Positions 34,612-46,300 of a stretch of DNA of 64,000 nt are shown here, piece by piece. The stretch comes from Candidatus Manganitrophaceae bacterium. Its GTDB lineage: Bacteria > Nitrospirota > Nitrospiria > SBBL01 > JAADHI01. Under the pieces are notes generated by a model. That model saw only the letters and a program-made list of their open reading frames with translations. It was not told the origin of the DNA and searched no databases. The position numbers were made by a program, and so were the translations under genes. The stretch covers positions 57,238 to 121,237 of the forward strand of contig DUAG01000035.1 of NCBI GenBank assembly GCA_012960925.1, read 5' to 3'. Within the stretch, counting starts at the first letter, position 1. Each line of letters starts with the position of its first letter.

Positions 34612-36984
34612 ATGAAAATCTGCTTGTTTCGACCTCGTACAGTCTTTTTATTTCTCGTCCTCCTCTCAATATTTCTCGCAAGCGGATGCAAGAGCAAAGA
34701 CACCCCCCCCGTATCCACCAATCCAGGTTCGACACCCACAGACAGTACGCCGCCAACCGTTTTACCTGTTGCGCCGCTAGACGGTGCGACGAATGTTGAC
34801 ATAAACTCTTCTATCATCGCCACCTTTAGTGAGGCGATGATAGAAGGACTTCTAACAAAAGATACTTTTATCGTTTTCGAGGAAAACATTCCAACGCCCC
34901 TAACCGGAGATCTCGTTTATAATCCTTTGACCAAAACGGCCACATTTTCACTGCCAAACGGGGTCACCCTGACCCAAGGAAAACTCCATACTATTACGAT
35001 CACGACCGGGGTTGAAGACCTTGCAATGAACAAGATGGTCTCCAATAAAACCTGGTCTTTTAGAGTCGGAATATTGCCAGATGAGACGCCACCTGGTTTC
35101 ACCGCGGGGATTACCAGCGCGACAGCAACGAGTACGAGTACGATTTCTCTCTCATGGGCCGCCGCCACTGACGATGTTACCCCTCCAAGTCAGCTTCGCT
35201 ATGTGATTTGTCAGTCGGAAAATCCCCCAGATTTAATAGGCGAGTGCACGCTAACGACTTTCCCTTCCACAGGTGGAACAGTAACCCTCTTTGAAACGAC
35301 GGGAGGACAGACAAGCTTCGGTGTGACCGGCCTGAAAAAGGAGACAACTTATGATTTTGTAGTCCGCGCGAAGGATTTATCAAACAATGTCGATGAAAAC
35401 TTTAATCTAAAATCAGCAAAGACCTTCGGTGATCCAGTGATAACGAATAATAGTGGTACGTTAAACATCAATCTCAACGCAAATGCCTTAAATCCCTCAA
35501 TTACGCTTGTCGGGACAAAGCCCTATCTGACCTGGCAAGAGGTCGAAGCGATATCGAGTGATAACATCTTTGTCAGTACCTTTGACGGGACAAGCTGGAT
35601 CGGCCAGGCAACCTCGATAAATGCAGCAGGAAAAATAGGGAAACAACCCCGTGTGGTTTCTGACGGTGAAGGCACCCCAACCGCCTATCTTAGCTTTACA
35701 GAGTGTGAGCTCGATGGAAAAAATTGCAAAGTTATTGTCCAAAAAGAGACCATTGGGTGGGAAGCGGTTGGCGATCCCCTTAATGTTAACCTCGCCCAAT
35801 CTGCAAGCGACAGTGCGATTGCCTTTGATGGCAGCAATACGCCCTATGTGGTCTGGACCGAATCTACTACCGTTCCGACAGTACCAGGACCAGGTTTTGA
35901 AGAAATAAGTCATATCTTTGTAAAGCATTTCAATACCACGCTCCTACCACCCGCATGGGATCAGGGCGGCACAACCCACTTCAACGTTGATGCAAACTCT
36001 GACGGATTAAACCCCGCGATTGCCATCAATGGGACGAAGATTAGTGTTTCATGGAAGGAATGCCGTCTTTTAGGCAATTGCGAGTTGTACCTGAAGCAGT
36101 GGGAAGTCGGGAGTTCCCCTCCTGCAAGTGCCACAACCTTGAACTTTGGAACAATTATCTCAGAACCTGATGATCCCTCCCTGGTTTATAATAATGGGGT
36201 CCTCTACGTCTCATGGCATGAAAATGGCGGATTGCATGTTCGAAGAGAAGAGACGAGTGGAAGTTTCACCAGTTCAGGTATTGAGAATATGGGCTTTGTC
36301 ATTGACGGTTCTAATAATACACTCTTCTTCAATGATGGCACAGGCCAAACGGCAACAATTATACCGGCGACCTACAAGACAGGGAGTCTTCTTGCCGGAG
36401 CACTAAAGAGTGCACTTGAAAGCGCCAATCCCGCCACAACGGATATTTACACGGTCAGCTTCGTTCCAGCAACGGTAGGATCACCCGCGAAATTTACGAT
36501 CATGAATGATGCGTCAAATGCCACTTCATTGACCCTTTTCTTTGGAAATGTTTTAACTACAGCGGGAGAGTTTCTGGGGTTTAATCCTGTCAACTCAAGT
36601 CCTATTCCGGCCGGATCTTTCGTTGAAAGCGACTTTGATCCAACGGCCGTTATTCTTCCTCGTGCGAATACCCCCGTAGCCGGAACAGGCTTCGGCCCCT
36701 ACCTCGCGTTTGTAAAACTTCCCAATACGACCGCAGACAATCCGGAATTGTTTGTTCGTTTGTGGGACAACACCGAATCAACCTGGCGCAGTGTGGTCGA
36801 TGGAAAGCTGAATATGACCACGGCAAGTCTATTGTTCAAAATCAACGCTTCCCTTGCGGTTTCCTCTACGGGTTCGGTCTTTGTTGCCTGGGTCGAAGCT
36901 GGATCGTGTCTTGCCCCTCCGGCTCCTCAGTGCGGGCTTATCAGTTCAGATAAACTTCAGTTATACGTCAAACAGCTAAAGTAG
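34612..36984 (+). CDS. Large secreted lipoprotein with Ig-like and fibronectin type III-like domains
   Basis: 790 residues. Lipobox at the signal peptide end (LLSIFLASGC, Cys about 26), then a Thr/Pro linker. A bacterial Ig-like domain of the Big_5/SbsA type follows (about 45-145, PLDGATNVDINSSIIATFSEAM ... ATFSLPNGVTLTQG). An fn3-like domain comes next (about 155-265, TSTISLSWAAATDDVTP, TYDFVVRAKD). The rest is a long part with repeated W-x-E/V-type strands (YLTWQEVEA, YVVWTES, ISVSWKE, LYVSWHENG, VFVAWVEAG), like the repeats of sialidase or propeller folds. It is likely a surface or periplasmic adhesion or binding protein. The tandem secreted family lies just upstream. Confidence 0.72.
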   Translation: MKICLFRPRTVFLFLVLLSIFLASGCKSKDTPPVSTNPGSTPTDSTPPTVLPVAPLDGATNVDINSSIIATFSEAMIEGLLTKDTFIVFEENIPTPLTGDLVYNPLTKTATFSLPNGVTLTQGKLHTITITTGVEDLAMNKMVSNKTWSFRVGILPDETPPGFTAGITSATATSTSTISLSWAAATDDVTPPSQLRYVICQSENPPDLIGECTLTTFPSTGGTVTLFETTGGQTSFGVTGLKKETTYDFVVRAKDLSNNVDENFNLKSAKTFGDPVITNNSGTLNINLNANALNPSITLVGTKPYLTWQEVEAISSDNIFVSTFDGTSWIGQATSINAAGKIGKQPRVVSDGEGTPTAYLSFTECELDGKNCKVIVQKETIGWEAVGDPLNVNLAQSASDSAIAFDGSNTPYVVWTESTTVPTVPGPGFEEISHIFVKHFNTTLLPPAWDQGGTTHFNVDANSDGLNPAIAINGTKISVSWKECRLLGNCELYLKQWEVGSSPPASATTLNFGTIISEPDDPSLVYNNGVLYVSWHENGGLHVRREETSGSFTSSGIENMGFVIDGSNNTLFFNDGTGQTATIIPATYKTGSLLAGALKSALESANPATTDIYTVSFVPATVGSPAKFTIMNDASNATSLTLFFGNVLTTAGEFLGFNPVNSSPIPAGSFVESDFDPTAVILPRANTPVAGTGFGPYLAFVKLPNTTADNPELFVRLWDNTESTWRSVVDGKLNMTTASLLFKINASLAVSSTGSVFVAWVEAGSCLAPPAPQCGLISSDKLQLYVKQLK

Positions 36985-37102
36985 TTCTTGATCGCCCACC
37001 GAGACGTCTCTCCAGCCTTTATTTCAGCACCCTCAAGATTACAGCCGCAATTTTCCCCTATTCAAACATTAGAAAATAATACCGAAAATGAACGAACTTT
37101 GC

Positions 37103-37131
37103 TTGTAATGGTAATCATATTTCGTTATATT
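37103..37131 (+). promoter_or_regulatory. Putative promoter of the SUMF1-domain gene
   Basis: TTGTAA (37103-37108), 17-base spacer, TATATT (37126-37131). The start point near 37138 supports the ATG at 37160 and rules out the longer frame from 37130. Confidence 0.4.
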
Positions 37132-37159
37132 GGATCATCTTTTGGGGGCTGAGTTTTCT

Positions 37160-38068
37160 ATGAGTAAAAATGCGCTTCTTGGAATGCTGGGGGTTTTACT
37201 TTTTCTGGTTTTTCTCATGGCGGTTGCTTTGATTGTCGAGTCGGTTAAATCAAGCCGGGCGAGGGAGGCGGCCAAGAAGGTCGAAATGCCGGAAGAAATC
37301 ATCGTTGAGATTGAGAAGGTGGATTTTAGTGCGTTTGAGACGATTGTGGGGGGGGACACACGTAAGATGGTCCTCATCCCCGCCGGATCATTTACGATGG
37401 GTGGTGGGGATGTTGGAGATTTTGACGAACAGCCACAGCGTGTGATCTATCTTGACCCCTTTTATATGGACTTCTATGAGGTCACGAATGCCGATTATAA
37501 ACGATTCACAAAGATGTTGAAAAGACCCGATCCGGTTGTTCCGGTCTTTGAGGATGATATTGGTCTTCTGACGGGGGATAAACAACCCGTTGTCGGCGTC
37601 ACCTGGCTGAATGCCGCGGCCTATTGCCAATGGGGAAGGAAACGTCTTCCGACCGAGGCCGAATGGGAAAAGGCCGCTCGGGGTGAAAATGGGGGAAAAT
37701 GGCCTTGGGGCGATCTTTTTAGTACAACACTTGCCAATGGCCTTGGAGAGGAAGATGGTTACAAGTATTCCGCGCCGGTTGGAAGTTTCGAACGGGGCCG
37801 AAGTCCCTATGGTCTCTATGACATGGCTGGAAATGTCTCCGAATGGGTGACAGACTGGTATGATCAGTCCTACTACAAGGATGCACCGTTTAAAAATCCG
37901 AAGGGACCTGAAGATCCCGGAATTATTCAGGTTCTCGTTTATCGGGGAGGATCTTTTCACAACAGCTCTCACGATCTTCGCGCCTCAAAGCGTTTCGGAG
38001 GAGCCCATCCAAAACGGGGAGAGAGTACCGTCGGGTTTCGTTGTGCGAAAGATTTTGGCTCTGACTAG
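37160..38068 (+). CDS. Membrane-anchored SUMF1 (formylglycine-generating-enzyme-like) domain protein
   Basis: 302 residues. One N-terminal membrane helix (LLGMLGVLLFLVFLMAVALIV), a charged linker, then a SUMF1/FGE-sulfatase fold (about 75-300): MVLIPAGSFTMGGGDVGDFDEQP, VTWLNAAAYCQWGRKRLPTEAEWEKAARG, YGLYDMAGNVSEWVTDWY, VYRGGSFHNSSHDLRASKR and VGFRCAKD. The copper-binding Cys pair of true formylglycine-generating enzymes is absent (only two Cys, in other positions), so it is a ligand-binding or scaffolding relative. The TAG stop is shared with the end of repeat family C. Confidence 0.85.
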   Translation: MSKNALLGMLGVLLFLVFLMAVALIVESVKSSRAREAAKKVEMPEEIIVEIEKVDFSAFETIVGGDTRKMVLIPAGSFTMGGGDVGDFDEQPQRVIYLDPFYMDFYEVTNADYKRFTKMLKRPDPVVPVFEDDIGLLTGDKQPVVGVTWLNAAAYCQWGRKRLPTEAEWEKAARGENGGKWPWGDLFSTTLANGLGEEDGYKYSAPVGSFERGRSPYGLYDMAGNVSEWVTDWYDQSYYKDAPFKNPKGPEDPGIIQVLVYRGGSFHNSSHDLRASKRFGGAHPKRGESTVGFRCAKDFGSD

Positions 38069-38210
38069 GAGTCTGTCGGAGAAATAGGATCGTGAGGAGA
38101 TGAATGTAAAATAAGGCCAAGTTTTCAGGTGCTTAGAGGCGAATAGCCCGTCTCTTTAACGAGAATCATCTGGGAAATTGGACTATTTTCCAGCAACGCA
38201 GTAGACTCCT
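38067..38210 (+). repeat. Family C element with short terminal inverted repeats
   Basis: 144 bp lying between aggagtct (38067-38074) and agactcct (38203-38210), an 8-bp perfect inverted repeat. The interior is not coding. Only one copy is in this window, so the repeat nature is inferred from the termini and the position against the stop codon of the upstream gene. It resembles the family A and B layouts but shares no core with them. With the pyr leader it explains the 330-base gap 38069-38398. Confidence 0.4.
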
Positions 38211-38228
38211 GGGTTCAATGCTTTAAAC

Positions 38229-38257
38229 TTGACATCTCTTTAGAACCAAACTAAGAT
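38229..38257 (+). promoter_or_regulatory. Sigma70 promoter of the pyrimidine operon
   Basis: Perfect TTGACA (38229-38234), 17-base spacer, TAAGAT (38252-38257). Transcription should start near 38264, about ten bases before the PyrR-binding loop. Confidence 0.8.
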
Positions 38258-38274
38258 GGCGTTACACCTTTAAG

Positions 38275-38292
38275 CTGGTCCTGTGAGACTGG
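38275..38292 (+). promoter_or_regulatory. PyrR-binding RNA loop (anti-antiterminator)
   Basis: The sequence ggtcctgtgagactg fits the PyrR recognition element (consensus ARUCCNGNGAGGYU, known from Bacillus pyr leaders). It folds as a 6-bp stem CTGGTC / GACTGG with the loop CTGTGA. UMP-loaded PyrR, encoded by the first gene of the operon, is expected to bind here. The 3' arm overlaps by two bases a GGGAAGG (38291-38297) that can pair with CCTTCTC (38330-38336) in the terminator, giving the usual choice of antiterminator or terminator. Confidence 0.75.
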
Positions 38293-38302
38293 GAAGGGAA
38301 TC

Positions 38303-38398
38303 ATGAAATATCAAGAACAAAACCCTAAACCTTCTCCGTTTAAGCAAATCAGGAGAGGGTTTTTTTATGCTGATTTTTCCCGTGACGGGTCTTTATAA
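38303..38398 (+). CDS. Leader peptide ORF of the pyr operon (PyrL-like in position)
   Basis: A 31-codon ORF starting with ATG at 38303, preceded by a good ribosome-binding site (GGGAAGGG, four bases away). It reads through both arms and the T-run of the attenuator terminator (RRGFFYADFSRDGSL at its end). It stops with TAA at 38396-38398, directly abutting the pyrR ATG (TAAATG). pyrR itself has no good Shine-Dalgarno sequence, so its translation is probably coupled to this ORF. This resembles the pyrBI leader peptide of enterobacteria in layout, not in sequence. Coding status is inferred from position and start signal only. Confidence 0.55.
   Translation: MKYQEQNPKPSPFKQIRRGFFYADFSRDGSL
38328..38366 (+). 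terminator. Attenuator terminator of the pyr operon
   Basis: 10-bp stem (aaccttctcc at 38328-38337 with ggagagggtt at 38352-38361, one G-U pair), 14-base loop and a run of seven T. It sits 33 bases before pyrR, inside the leader ORF, and is preceded by the PyrR loop. Premature termination here would shut off the whole operon when UMP is high. Confidence 0.8.
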
Positions 38399-38950
<552 letters not shown>

Positions 38951-38955
38951 GTAAG

Positions 38956-39882
38956 ATGGGATTGAAACGGAAAGATATTTTGTCGATCGCGGACCTGGAG
39001 AAGGAGGAGATTGATCTCATCCTTCAAACGGCCGAATCCTTCAAAGAGGTTTCTCAGCGAGAGATTAAAAAAGTTCCGGCCCTTCGAGGAAAAACAGTGG
39101 TAAATCTCTTTTTTGAACCGAGCACCCGAACGCGTACTTCATTTGAACTGGCGGGCAAGCGTCTCTCTGCCGATGTTGTCAATATTACGGCCTCATCCAG
39201 CAGCATGGTCAAAGGGGAGTCCCTGATCGACACGGCCAGAAATATTGAGGCCATGCAAGCGGATATTATGATCGTACGTCACGCCTCCTCCGGGGTGCCT
39301 GCGCTTCTGGCCCGTTCCTTGAGATCGTCCGTGATTAATGCCGGGGACGGCCTGAATGAACACCCGAGCCAGGCCCTCCTTGATCTCTTTACAATCAAGG
39401 AAAAAAAGGGGACGGTCAAAGGCTTAAAGGTGGTGATTGTCGGTGACATTCTTCATAGCCGTGTGGCGCATTCCGATATCCGGGGGTTAAAGAAACTCGG
39501 GGCCGAGGTCAAACTGGTCGGTCCGCCGACGATGATCCCGAAAAGGATAGAAGAATGGGGTGTGTCCATCTCTTACCGCATGGATGAGGCCATCCAGGGG
39601 GCGGATGTCATCATCCTCCTTCGGCTTCAATTGGAACGGCAGGGATGCAGCTATTTCCCGACATTGCGGGAATATGTGCATCTTTACGGCCTGAATCGTT
39701 TCCGGCTCTCTCTCGCGGACAAGGAGGTGTTGGTTCTGCACCCGGGCCCAATCAATCGAGGCGTCGAAGTCACTTCAGATGTCGCCGATGGCCTCTCCTC
39801 CATGATCCTGGAACAAGTCACGAATGGCGTTGCTGTTCGGATGGCGCTTCTCTTTCTTCTCGCAGGGGGTCAAAATGTCTGA
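38956..39882 (+). CDS. pyrB: Aspartate carbamoyltransferase catalytic subunit
   Basis: Condenses carbamoyl phosphate with aspartate. 308 residues: carbamoyl-phosphate motif [18 protein letters not shown] (about 55-72), [25 protein letters not shown], and [10 protein letters not shown] near the C-terminus. No pyrI regulatory subunit gene is present, so control is likely through PyrR. It overlaps pyrC by eight bases. Confidence 0.97.
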   Translation: MGLKRKDILSIADLEKEEIDLILQTAESFKEVSQREIKKVPALRGKTVVNLFFEPSTRTRTSFELAGKRLSADVVNITASSSSMVKGESLIDTARNIEAMQADIMIVRHASSGVPALLARSLRSSVINAGDGLNEHPSQALLDLFTIKEKKGTVKGLKVVIVGDILHSRVAHSDIRGLKKLGAEVKLVGPPTMIPKRIEEWGVSISYRMDEAIQGADVIILLRLQLERQGCSYFPTLREYVHLYGLNRFRLSLADKEVLVLHPGPINRGVEVTSDVADGLSSMILEQVTNGVAVRMALLFLLAGGQNV

Positions 39883-41197
39883 ACGGCCGTCAAAAATACT
39901 GATACAGGGCGGAAGGATCATTGATCCCGCGCACGGAAGAGACGGGATAGGGGATCTTCTGATTGAAAATGGGGTGATTCGAGAAAATTTTCCTCCTGCT
40001 GAAAAAGGGGAGAGCAATGGCTCAGAAAATGCGAAGAGGGAAATGCATCGTATCGACGCGAAGGGCATGATTGTTGTTCCCGGCCTGATCGATCTTCACA
40101 CGCACATACGAGAACCGGGATTTGAATACAAGGAGACAGTTGCGACGGCAACAGCAGCAGCGGCAGCGGGGGGATTTACGACTATCTGTTGTATGCCGAA
40201 TACGAATCCGGTGAATGATAATCAGTCGGTGACGGAGTTGATCCTGGAAAAGGCCAGAACGGAGGGCGTTGTCCATGTTCTACCCATCGGGGCGATCACA
40301 AAGGGGTCGCGGGGGGAAGAACTGGCAGAGATGGGGGAACTTGTTACCGCCGGCTGTGTCGCGATCTCTGACGACGGTCTTCCTGTGATGAACAGTGAGG
40401 TCATGCGCCGCGCGATGGAATACGCAAAGATTTTTGATGTCCCGATCATTGACCATTGTGAAGATCTTAACCTGACGGGAGACGGAGTGATCTTTGAAGG
40501 CAGCGTGTCAACTTCTTTGGGTTTGAAGGGAATTCCGGCCGCCTCTGAGACAGTCATGGTGGCGCGGGATATTGCCCTTGCCGAACTGACCGGGGGACGT
40601 ATTCATCTTGCCCATATCAGCACTGCCGGCTCGGTGCGCTTGATTCGGGAGGCAAAGCGTCGGGGAATCCCAGTGACAGCGGAAACCTGTCCTCATTATC
40701 TTGTTCTGACCGATGAGCGGGTCATGGGCTTCGATGCCAATGCGAAAATGAAACCGCCGCTTGCGACCGGGCAGGATCTAGAAGAGGTTCGGGCCGGTCT
40801 GGCTGACGGCACGATTGATGCCATTGCCACAGATCACGCCCCTCATGCCCCTGATGAGAAAAACAGAGAAATCGATCATGCCCCCTTCGGGATCATTGGA
40901 CTGGAGACCGCTCTCTCCATCTCTCTGAGCCTTGTGGAAGAGGGGATTCTTAGCCTGCCGGATCTTATCGGGAAAATGACGGTACAACCCGCCCGGATTC
41001 TGGGAAAAAAGATGGGACAACTTGGGCCGGGAGACATCGCAGATGTGACCATTATCGATCCCAATGTGGAATGGCATGTATCAGTATCCGATATCAAGTC
41101 AAAGAGCAAGAATTCTCCCTTTCTCGGATGGAACATGAAGGGACGGGCCAGGACCGTGATTGTTGCGGGGAAGATAATCGAGAACAAGTGGACATGA
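39875..41197 (+). CDS. pyrC: Dihydroorotase
   Basis: 440 residues, type I (amidohydrolase) dihydroorotase. Metal ligands in [10 protein letters not shown] (about 75) and [15 protein letters not shown], and the catalytic Asp in [12 protein letters not shown]. Catalyses ring closure of carbamoyl aspartate. The ATG at 39875 overlaps the pyrB end; the longer frame from 39824 runs inside pyrB and is rejected. carA overlaps the stop by four bases. Confidence 0.97.
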   Translation: MSERPSKILIQGGRIIDPAHGRDGIGDLLIENGVIRENFPPAEKGESNGSENAKREMHRIDAKGMIVVPGLIDLHTHIREPGFEYKETVATATAAAAAGGFTTICCMPNTNPVNDNQSVTELILEKARTEGVVHVLPIGAITKGSRGEELAEMGELVTAGCVAISDDGLPVMNSEVMRRAMEYAKIFDVPIIDHCEDLNLTGDGVIFEGSVSTSLGLKGIPAASETVMVARDIALAELTGGRIHLAHISTAGSVRLIREAKRRGIPVTAETCPHYLVLTDERVMGFDANAKMKPPLATGQDLEEVRAGLADGTIDAIATDHAPHAPDEKNREIDHAPFGIIGLETALSISLSLVEEGILSLPDLIGKMTVQPARILGKKMGQLGPGDIADVTIIDPNVEWHVSVSDIKSKSKNSPFLGWNMKGRARTVIVAGKIIENKWT

Positions 41198-42303
41198 AAA
41201 AGGCCATACTATTATTGGAAGATGGGACCTCCTTTTCCGGGAGGTCTTTTGGTGCAGACGGAGAGTCTATCGGCGAGGTGGTTTTCAACACCAGCATGAC
41301 CGGATACCAGGAGATTATTACCGATCCCTCCTACAAGGGCCAACTCATTACCATGACCACTCCCCTGATTGGAAATTACGGTGTCAATGCTGAAGATGCC
41401 GAATCAGAAAGACCCTGGCTCGAAGGTTTGATTGTGAAAGAATACAGTGCTTATCCAAGCAATTGGCGCGCAGAGGAAGCGCTTGATACGATGCTGAAGC
41501 GGCATCATGTTGTCGCCATTGACCGGATTGACACGCGTGCCCTGACACGGAGAATCCGAAAGGGCGGTGCGATGCAGGGCATCCTCTCGACCCTTGAGAA
41601 CGATACGGATCGCCTTATGAAAAAACTCAAGGCCGCGCCCGGCCTGATCGGACGGGATCTTGTTCAAGAGGTCAGCTGTACCGAGCCCTACCCATGGACG
41701 AATGGGGGGCAGGGAGAAGCGCTTGTCTCGCCTCAGCACCATGTCGTCGCCTACGATTTTGGGATCAAACGAAATATTCTAAGGATGCTTGCCCGGACAG
41801 GCTGTCGTGTGACGGTTGTTCCGGCAGGGACTTCGGCAAAACAGGTGCTGGCGATGTCCCCGGACGGGGTCCTCCTGTCAAATGGTCCGGGAGATCCGGA
41901 AGCGCTCGGCTATGCCGTAAAAGAAATTGAGAAGCTTCTTGGAAAAACGCCGATCTTTGGGATTTGTATCGGCCATCAACTCCTTGGGCTTGCTCTTGGA
42001 GGACGATCGTATAAATTAAAATTCGGACACCATGGAGGAAATCAGCCGGTTATTGATCTGAGAACAAAGAAGGTTGCGATTACGGCACAGAACCATGGTT
42101 TTGCGATTGATTTTTCCAGGATAGAACAGGAGGTGGAAGTGACTCACCTTAACCTGAATGATGATACCGTTGAGGGAATGCGGCATCGAAGCCTCGCGGC
42201 TTTTTCCGTTCAATATCATCCGGAGGCCTCGCCGGGGCCACACGATGCGGCCTATCTCTTTGAGGAATTTTTCCAGTCTCTATCAAGCCGGGAGAACACA
42301 TGA
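41194..42303 (+). CDS. carA: Carbamoyl-phosphate synthase small (glutaminase) subunit
   Basis: 369 residues from the ATG at 41194, which overlaps the pyrC stop (ATGA). The N-terminal small-subunit domain ([30 protein letters not shown]) is followed by a class I glutamine amidotransferase with the nucleophile in [15 protein letters not shown] and the catalytic HPE in [12 protein letters not shown]. It supplies ammonia to CarB. Separated from carB by sppA, which is unusual. Confidence 0.97.
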   Translation: MKKAILLLEDGTSFSGRSFGADGESIGEVVFNTSMTGYQEIITDPSYKGQLITMTTPLIGNYGVNAEDAESERPWLEGLIVKEYSAYPSNWRAEEALDTMLKRHHVVAIDRIDTRALTRRIRKGGAMQGILSTLENDTDRLMKKLKAAPGLIGRDLVQEVSCTEPYPWTNGGQGEALVSPQHHVVAYDFGIKRNILRMLARTGCRVTVVPAGTSAKQVLAMSPDGVLLSNGPGDPEALGYAVKEIEKLLGKTPIFGICIGHQLLGLALGGRSYKLKFGHHGGNQPVIDLRTKKVAITAQNHGFAIDFSRIEQEVEVTHLNLNDDTVEGMRHRSLAAFSVQYHPEASPGPHDAAYLFEEFFQSLSSRENT

Positions 42304-43343
42304 AGAATAAAGTGAAAGAAACCCGGTTCTACCTCAAGGCGAAGCAGAGATTACGAATAGGGTCGAAGATTGCCGGTTTTGTGTTCTTTTCTTTTCTGAT
42401 GTCTGGATGTATCTATAAACCCTCGATGTCGCTCTTTCCACAGCCGGCCCCGCTTAAGGAAAAGGTGATTGAAGGGAAAGGAGAAAACAAGGTTCTCCTG
42501 ATCGACATCTCAGGCTTTATCTCGGCACAAGCCGGGAAGGGCATGGTTTCAACACCCAGCATGGTCGCACGCGTGAAAGAAGAACTTCGGCGGGCTTCCG
42601 AAAATAAAATGATCAAGGCCGTGGTCCTGCGGATCAACAGCCCTGGTGGTACCATCACCGGTTCGGATATCATCTATCATGAACTTCTCCGGTATAAAGA
42701 GAAAACAGGGAACAAGGTGATTGCATCCATCGGAAGTATCGGAACATCGGGGGCCTACTATATCTCTATGGCGGCGGACAAGGTGGTTGCGAACCCCACT
42801 GCAGTGACCGGAAGTATCGGTGTCATTATGGTTCATGTTAATTTTCAGGGCCTCATGGAAAAGATTGGGGTTGGCGCGGAGGCTGTAAAGTCCGGAAAGA
42901 ATAAAGACCTCGGTTCTCCGGCAAAGCCCCTCTCTTCTGAAGGACGACAAATTTTACAGGGTGTTATTGACAGCATGCAGGCACGCTTCCTCGACGTTAT
43001 CTCGATCGGGAGGCCCGGCCTCTCTCCGGAGGAGATACGGATACGGGCGGACGGGCGGATTTTCACGGCCAATGAGGCCTTAAGCTTTGGCCTGATTGAC
43101 CGGATTTCCTACCTCGATGAGGCCATTGAATTGGCCAAATTAGAAGCCGGGATCGATGAAGCAAAGGTTATTGTTTATAGCCGTCCCCATGAGTACAAGG
43201 ACAATATCTACTCCAGGAGTTTTTTGTCGAAAAGTCTTTCGGGTCTGAGTCCTCCCTTTCCCCCCTTATCAGTTTTTGGATTTCAAGCGGGTCATCCCCT
43301 GGACGGGGGATCGCCGAAATTCCTTTATTTATGGATGCCTTAA
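42300..43343 (+). CDS. sppA: Signal peptide peptidase SppA (S49 family), probable lipoprotein
   Basis: 347 residues. The N-terminal hydrophobic segment ends in FLMSGC, a plausible lipobox, so the enzyme may be lipid-anchored. Short-form S49 protease: [21 protein letters not shown], the Ser nucleophile in [21 protein letters not shown], and the Lys base in [14 protein letters not shown]. It degrades leftover signal peptides in the membrane. It overlaps carA by four bases and ends six bases before carB, so it is locked into the pyrimidine operon. Confidence 0.9.
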   Translation: MKNKVKETRFYLKAKQRLRIGSKIAGFVFFSFLMSGCIYKPSMSLFPQPAPLKEKVIEGKGENKVLLIDISGFISAQAGKGMVSTPSMVARVKEELRRASENKMIKAVVLRINSPGGTITGSDIIYHELLRYKEKTGNKVIASIGSIGTSGAYYISMAADKVVANPTAVTGSIGVIMVHVNFQGLMEKIGVGAEAVKSGKNKDLGSPAKPLSSEGRQILQGVIDSMQARFLDVISIGRPGLSPEEIRIRADGRIFTANEALSFGLIDRISYLDEAIELAKLEAGIDEAKVIVYSRPHEYKDNIYSRSFLSKSLSGLSPPFPPLSVFGFQAGHPLDGGSPKFLYLWMP

Positions 43344-43349
43344 ACAAAG

Positions 43350-46300
43350 ATGCCAAAGCGAACTGACATTCACAAAATTCTAATCATCGGTCCGGGTCCG
43401 ATTGTCATTGGACAGGCCTGCGAATTTGATTATTCCGGAACTCAGGCTTGCAAAGCGCTTCGGGAAGAAGGATATGAAGTGGTTCTGGTCAACAGCAATC
43501 CCGCATCAATTATGACAGACCCGGAGGTCGCCGACCGGACCTATATCGAACCGATTACGGTGGAGATTCTGAGGGAGATTATAAAACGGGAACGTCCCGA
43601 TTGCCTCCTCCCGACTATGGGGGGACAAACGGCCTTAAACATGGCCATCTCTTTGACCGAGGAAGGAATCCTAAAGGAATTCGGGGTCACTCTGATCGGT
43701 GCAAATTATAAATCGATCAAACAAGCGGAACATCGGGAATCTTTTAAAAAAGTGGTGGAGAAGGCGGGTCTGCGCTGCACCGAAGGCGGAAGCGCCAAGA
43801 ACCTGGATGAAGCGCTGGCGATTGTTGAAAAGACGGGGTTCCCGGCTATCATCCGGCCGTCTTTTACGCTGGGCGGCCTGGGCGGGAGTGTGGCCTATAA
43901 TCTTGAGGAATTCAGGGAATATGTCGAGGCGGGACTGGATAGCAGTCCGATTCATGACGTCCTCATCGAGCAATCGGTCATCGGATGGAAAGAATTTGAA
44001 CTCGAACTCATGCGAGACAGGAATGATAATGTCGTCATTATCTGCTCGATTGAAAATATTGATCCGATGGGGGTTCATACAGGAGATTCTATTACGGTAT
44101 CTCCTGTACAAACCTTGACCGACAAGGAATTCCAGAAAATGCGGGATGCCGCGATTCGGGTGATTCGCGGCGTGGGCGTCGAAACCGGAGGGTCGAATAT
44201 ACAATTTACACTGAATCCTGAAAATGGCGATATGCGCGTGATAGAGATGAATCCGCGGGTCTCCAGAAGCTCGGCCCTGGCTTCAAAGGCCACCGGTTTT
44301 CCCATTGCCAAGATTGCTGCAAAGTTATCCATCGGGCTGACACTCGATGAGATTCAAAATGACATCACGCGGGTCACGCCGGCCTCCTTTGAACCCACGC
44401 TCGATTATGTGGTCGTCAAGATTCCCCGGTTTGCGTTTGAGAAATTTCCAAAGGCCGATCCAGTCTTAACGCTTCAGATGAAATCGGTCGGAGAGGTCAT
44501 GGCCATCGGACGAAATTTTAAGGAGGCCCTGATGAAGGCCCTTCGGTCATTGGAAATCCGCCGCGACAGCATGGAACCCCATTTCGAGTCAATGAACGGG
44601 GACGGTTTTGATTTAAAAGCGCACTTGAGCAGGCCGACATTCAATCGCATCTGGCAGATTGGGGATGCGATCCGATTGGGGATGCCGCTTGAAGAAATTC
44701 ATACCCTGACGCGAATCGATCCCTGGTTTATCCATCAGATAGAACAGATCATCCACCTCGAAGAGCGCTTAAAAAAGGAGGGCCTAAAACCGGAACTCAT
44801 TCGCCTGGCCAAAGAATCCGGTTTTTCGGACCGCCGCATCAGTACGTTGCTTGATATTTCTGAAAAAGAGATTTCAAAATGGCGGAGACAGGAAGGAATC
44901 ATTCCGGTTTATAAGCGGGTGGATACCTGTGGGGCCGAGTTTGAGGCCCATACTCCCTACCTGTATTCAAGTTATGACGATGAATGTGAAGCGGCACCGA
45001 CTGAAAACAAGAAAGTGATTATCCTGGGGAGCGGTCCAAACCGAATCGGACAGGGGATTGAATTTGATTACTGCTGTGTTCATGCGTCGATGGCCTTAAA
45101 AGAAATAGGCTACGAAAGTATCATGGTCAACTGCAATCCTGAAACAGTCAGTACGGATTACGATACCTCGGATCGGCTCTATTTTGAGCCCTTGACCTTT
45201 GAAGATGTCCTCCATATTATTGAGCGGGAAAAACCGCTCGGGGTGGTCGTTCAGTTCGGGGGACAAACCCCCTTGAAATTGGCGGTTCCCTTGGAAAAAG
45301 CGGGGGTCCGTATCTTGGGAACCTCGCCGGATGCCATCGACCGGGCTGAGAACAGGGAACGATTTAAAGAATTACTCGAAGAGGTTGGTTTTAAACAACC
45401 ACCAAGTGGCCTGGCCCGGACACTCTCTGAGGCGGAAGCGGCGGCGGAGGCCATCGGGTATCCGGTCATGGTCCGTCCCTCTTATGTGCTCGGCGGTCGG
45501 GCGATGGAGATTGTTTTTGACCCTTCGGGTCTAAAGTATTATATGTCTCATGCGGTAAAGGTTTCTCCGGAGCACCCGGTCTTAATAGATCAATACCTGG
45601 AAGATGCGGTTGAAATTGATGTCGATGCCATCTCAGATGGAAGCGATGTCTTTGTCGCCGGAATTATGGAGCATATTGAGGAGGCCGGTGTCCATTCGGG
45701 CGACTCCGCCTGTTCTTTACCGCCATTTTCCCTTGACGCATCAATCATTGAGATCATTCGACATCAAACGACCGTATTGGCAAAGGCGCTTTCCGTCATC
45801 GGTTTAATGAATATACAGTTTGCGGTCAAAGACAAAGAAGTCTATGTTCTGGAGGTTAATCCGAGAGGATCCAGAACCATTCCCTTCGTCAGTAAGGCGA
45901 TCGGTCTCCCTTTGGCCAAGATCGCCACAAGGGTAATCCTGGGCGGAAAGCTTCGTGAAGAAGGCGTACTGGATCGAAAACAGCCCATGAAACATGTTGC
46001 CGTGAAAGAAGCGGCCTTTCCGTTTAAAAGACTGAATGTTGATTCCATATTAGGCCCGGAGATGAAGTCCACGGGTGAGGTGATGGGGATCGATCGGGAT
46101 TTTGGTCGGGCTTATGCAAAAGCAGAGGCCGCTGTTGATAATCTGCTTCCGCTCAAGGGCAAGGTCTTTATCAGCGTAAAAGATCACGATAAGACTGCCG
46201 TCGCGCCAATCGCAATGCGGCTCAGCGAATTGGGTTTTCAACTTACCGCAACGGGGGGTACGGCAGCCTACCTGGATAAGAAAGGCCTGAGGGTCGAAAC

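Noticed and set aside
37160..38068. Annotation as an active formylglycine-generating enzyme
   Set aside because: The catalytic cysteine pair is absent.
43671..44204. A 177-codon minus-strand ORF inside carB
   Set aside because: Antisense shadow of a conserved coding region with no start signal or domain.
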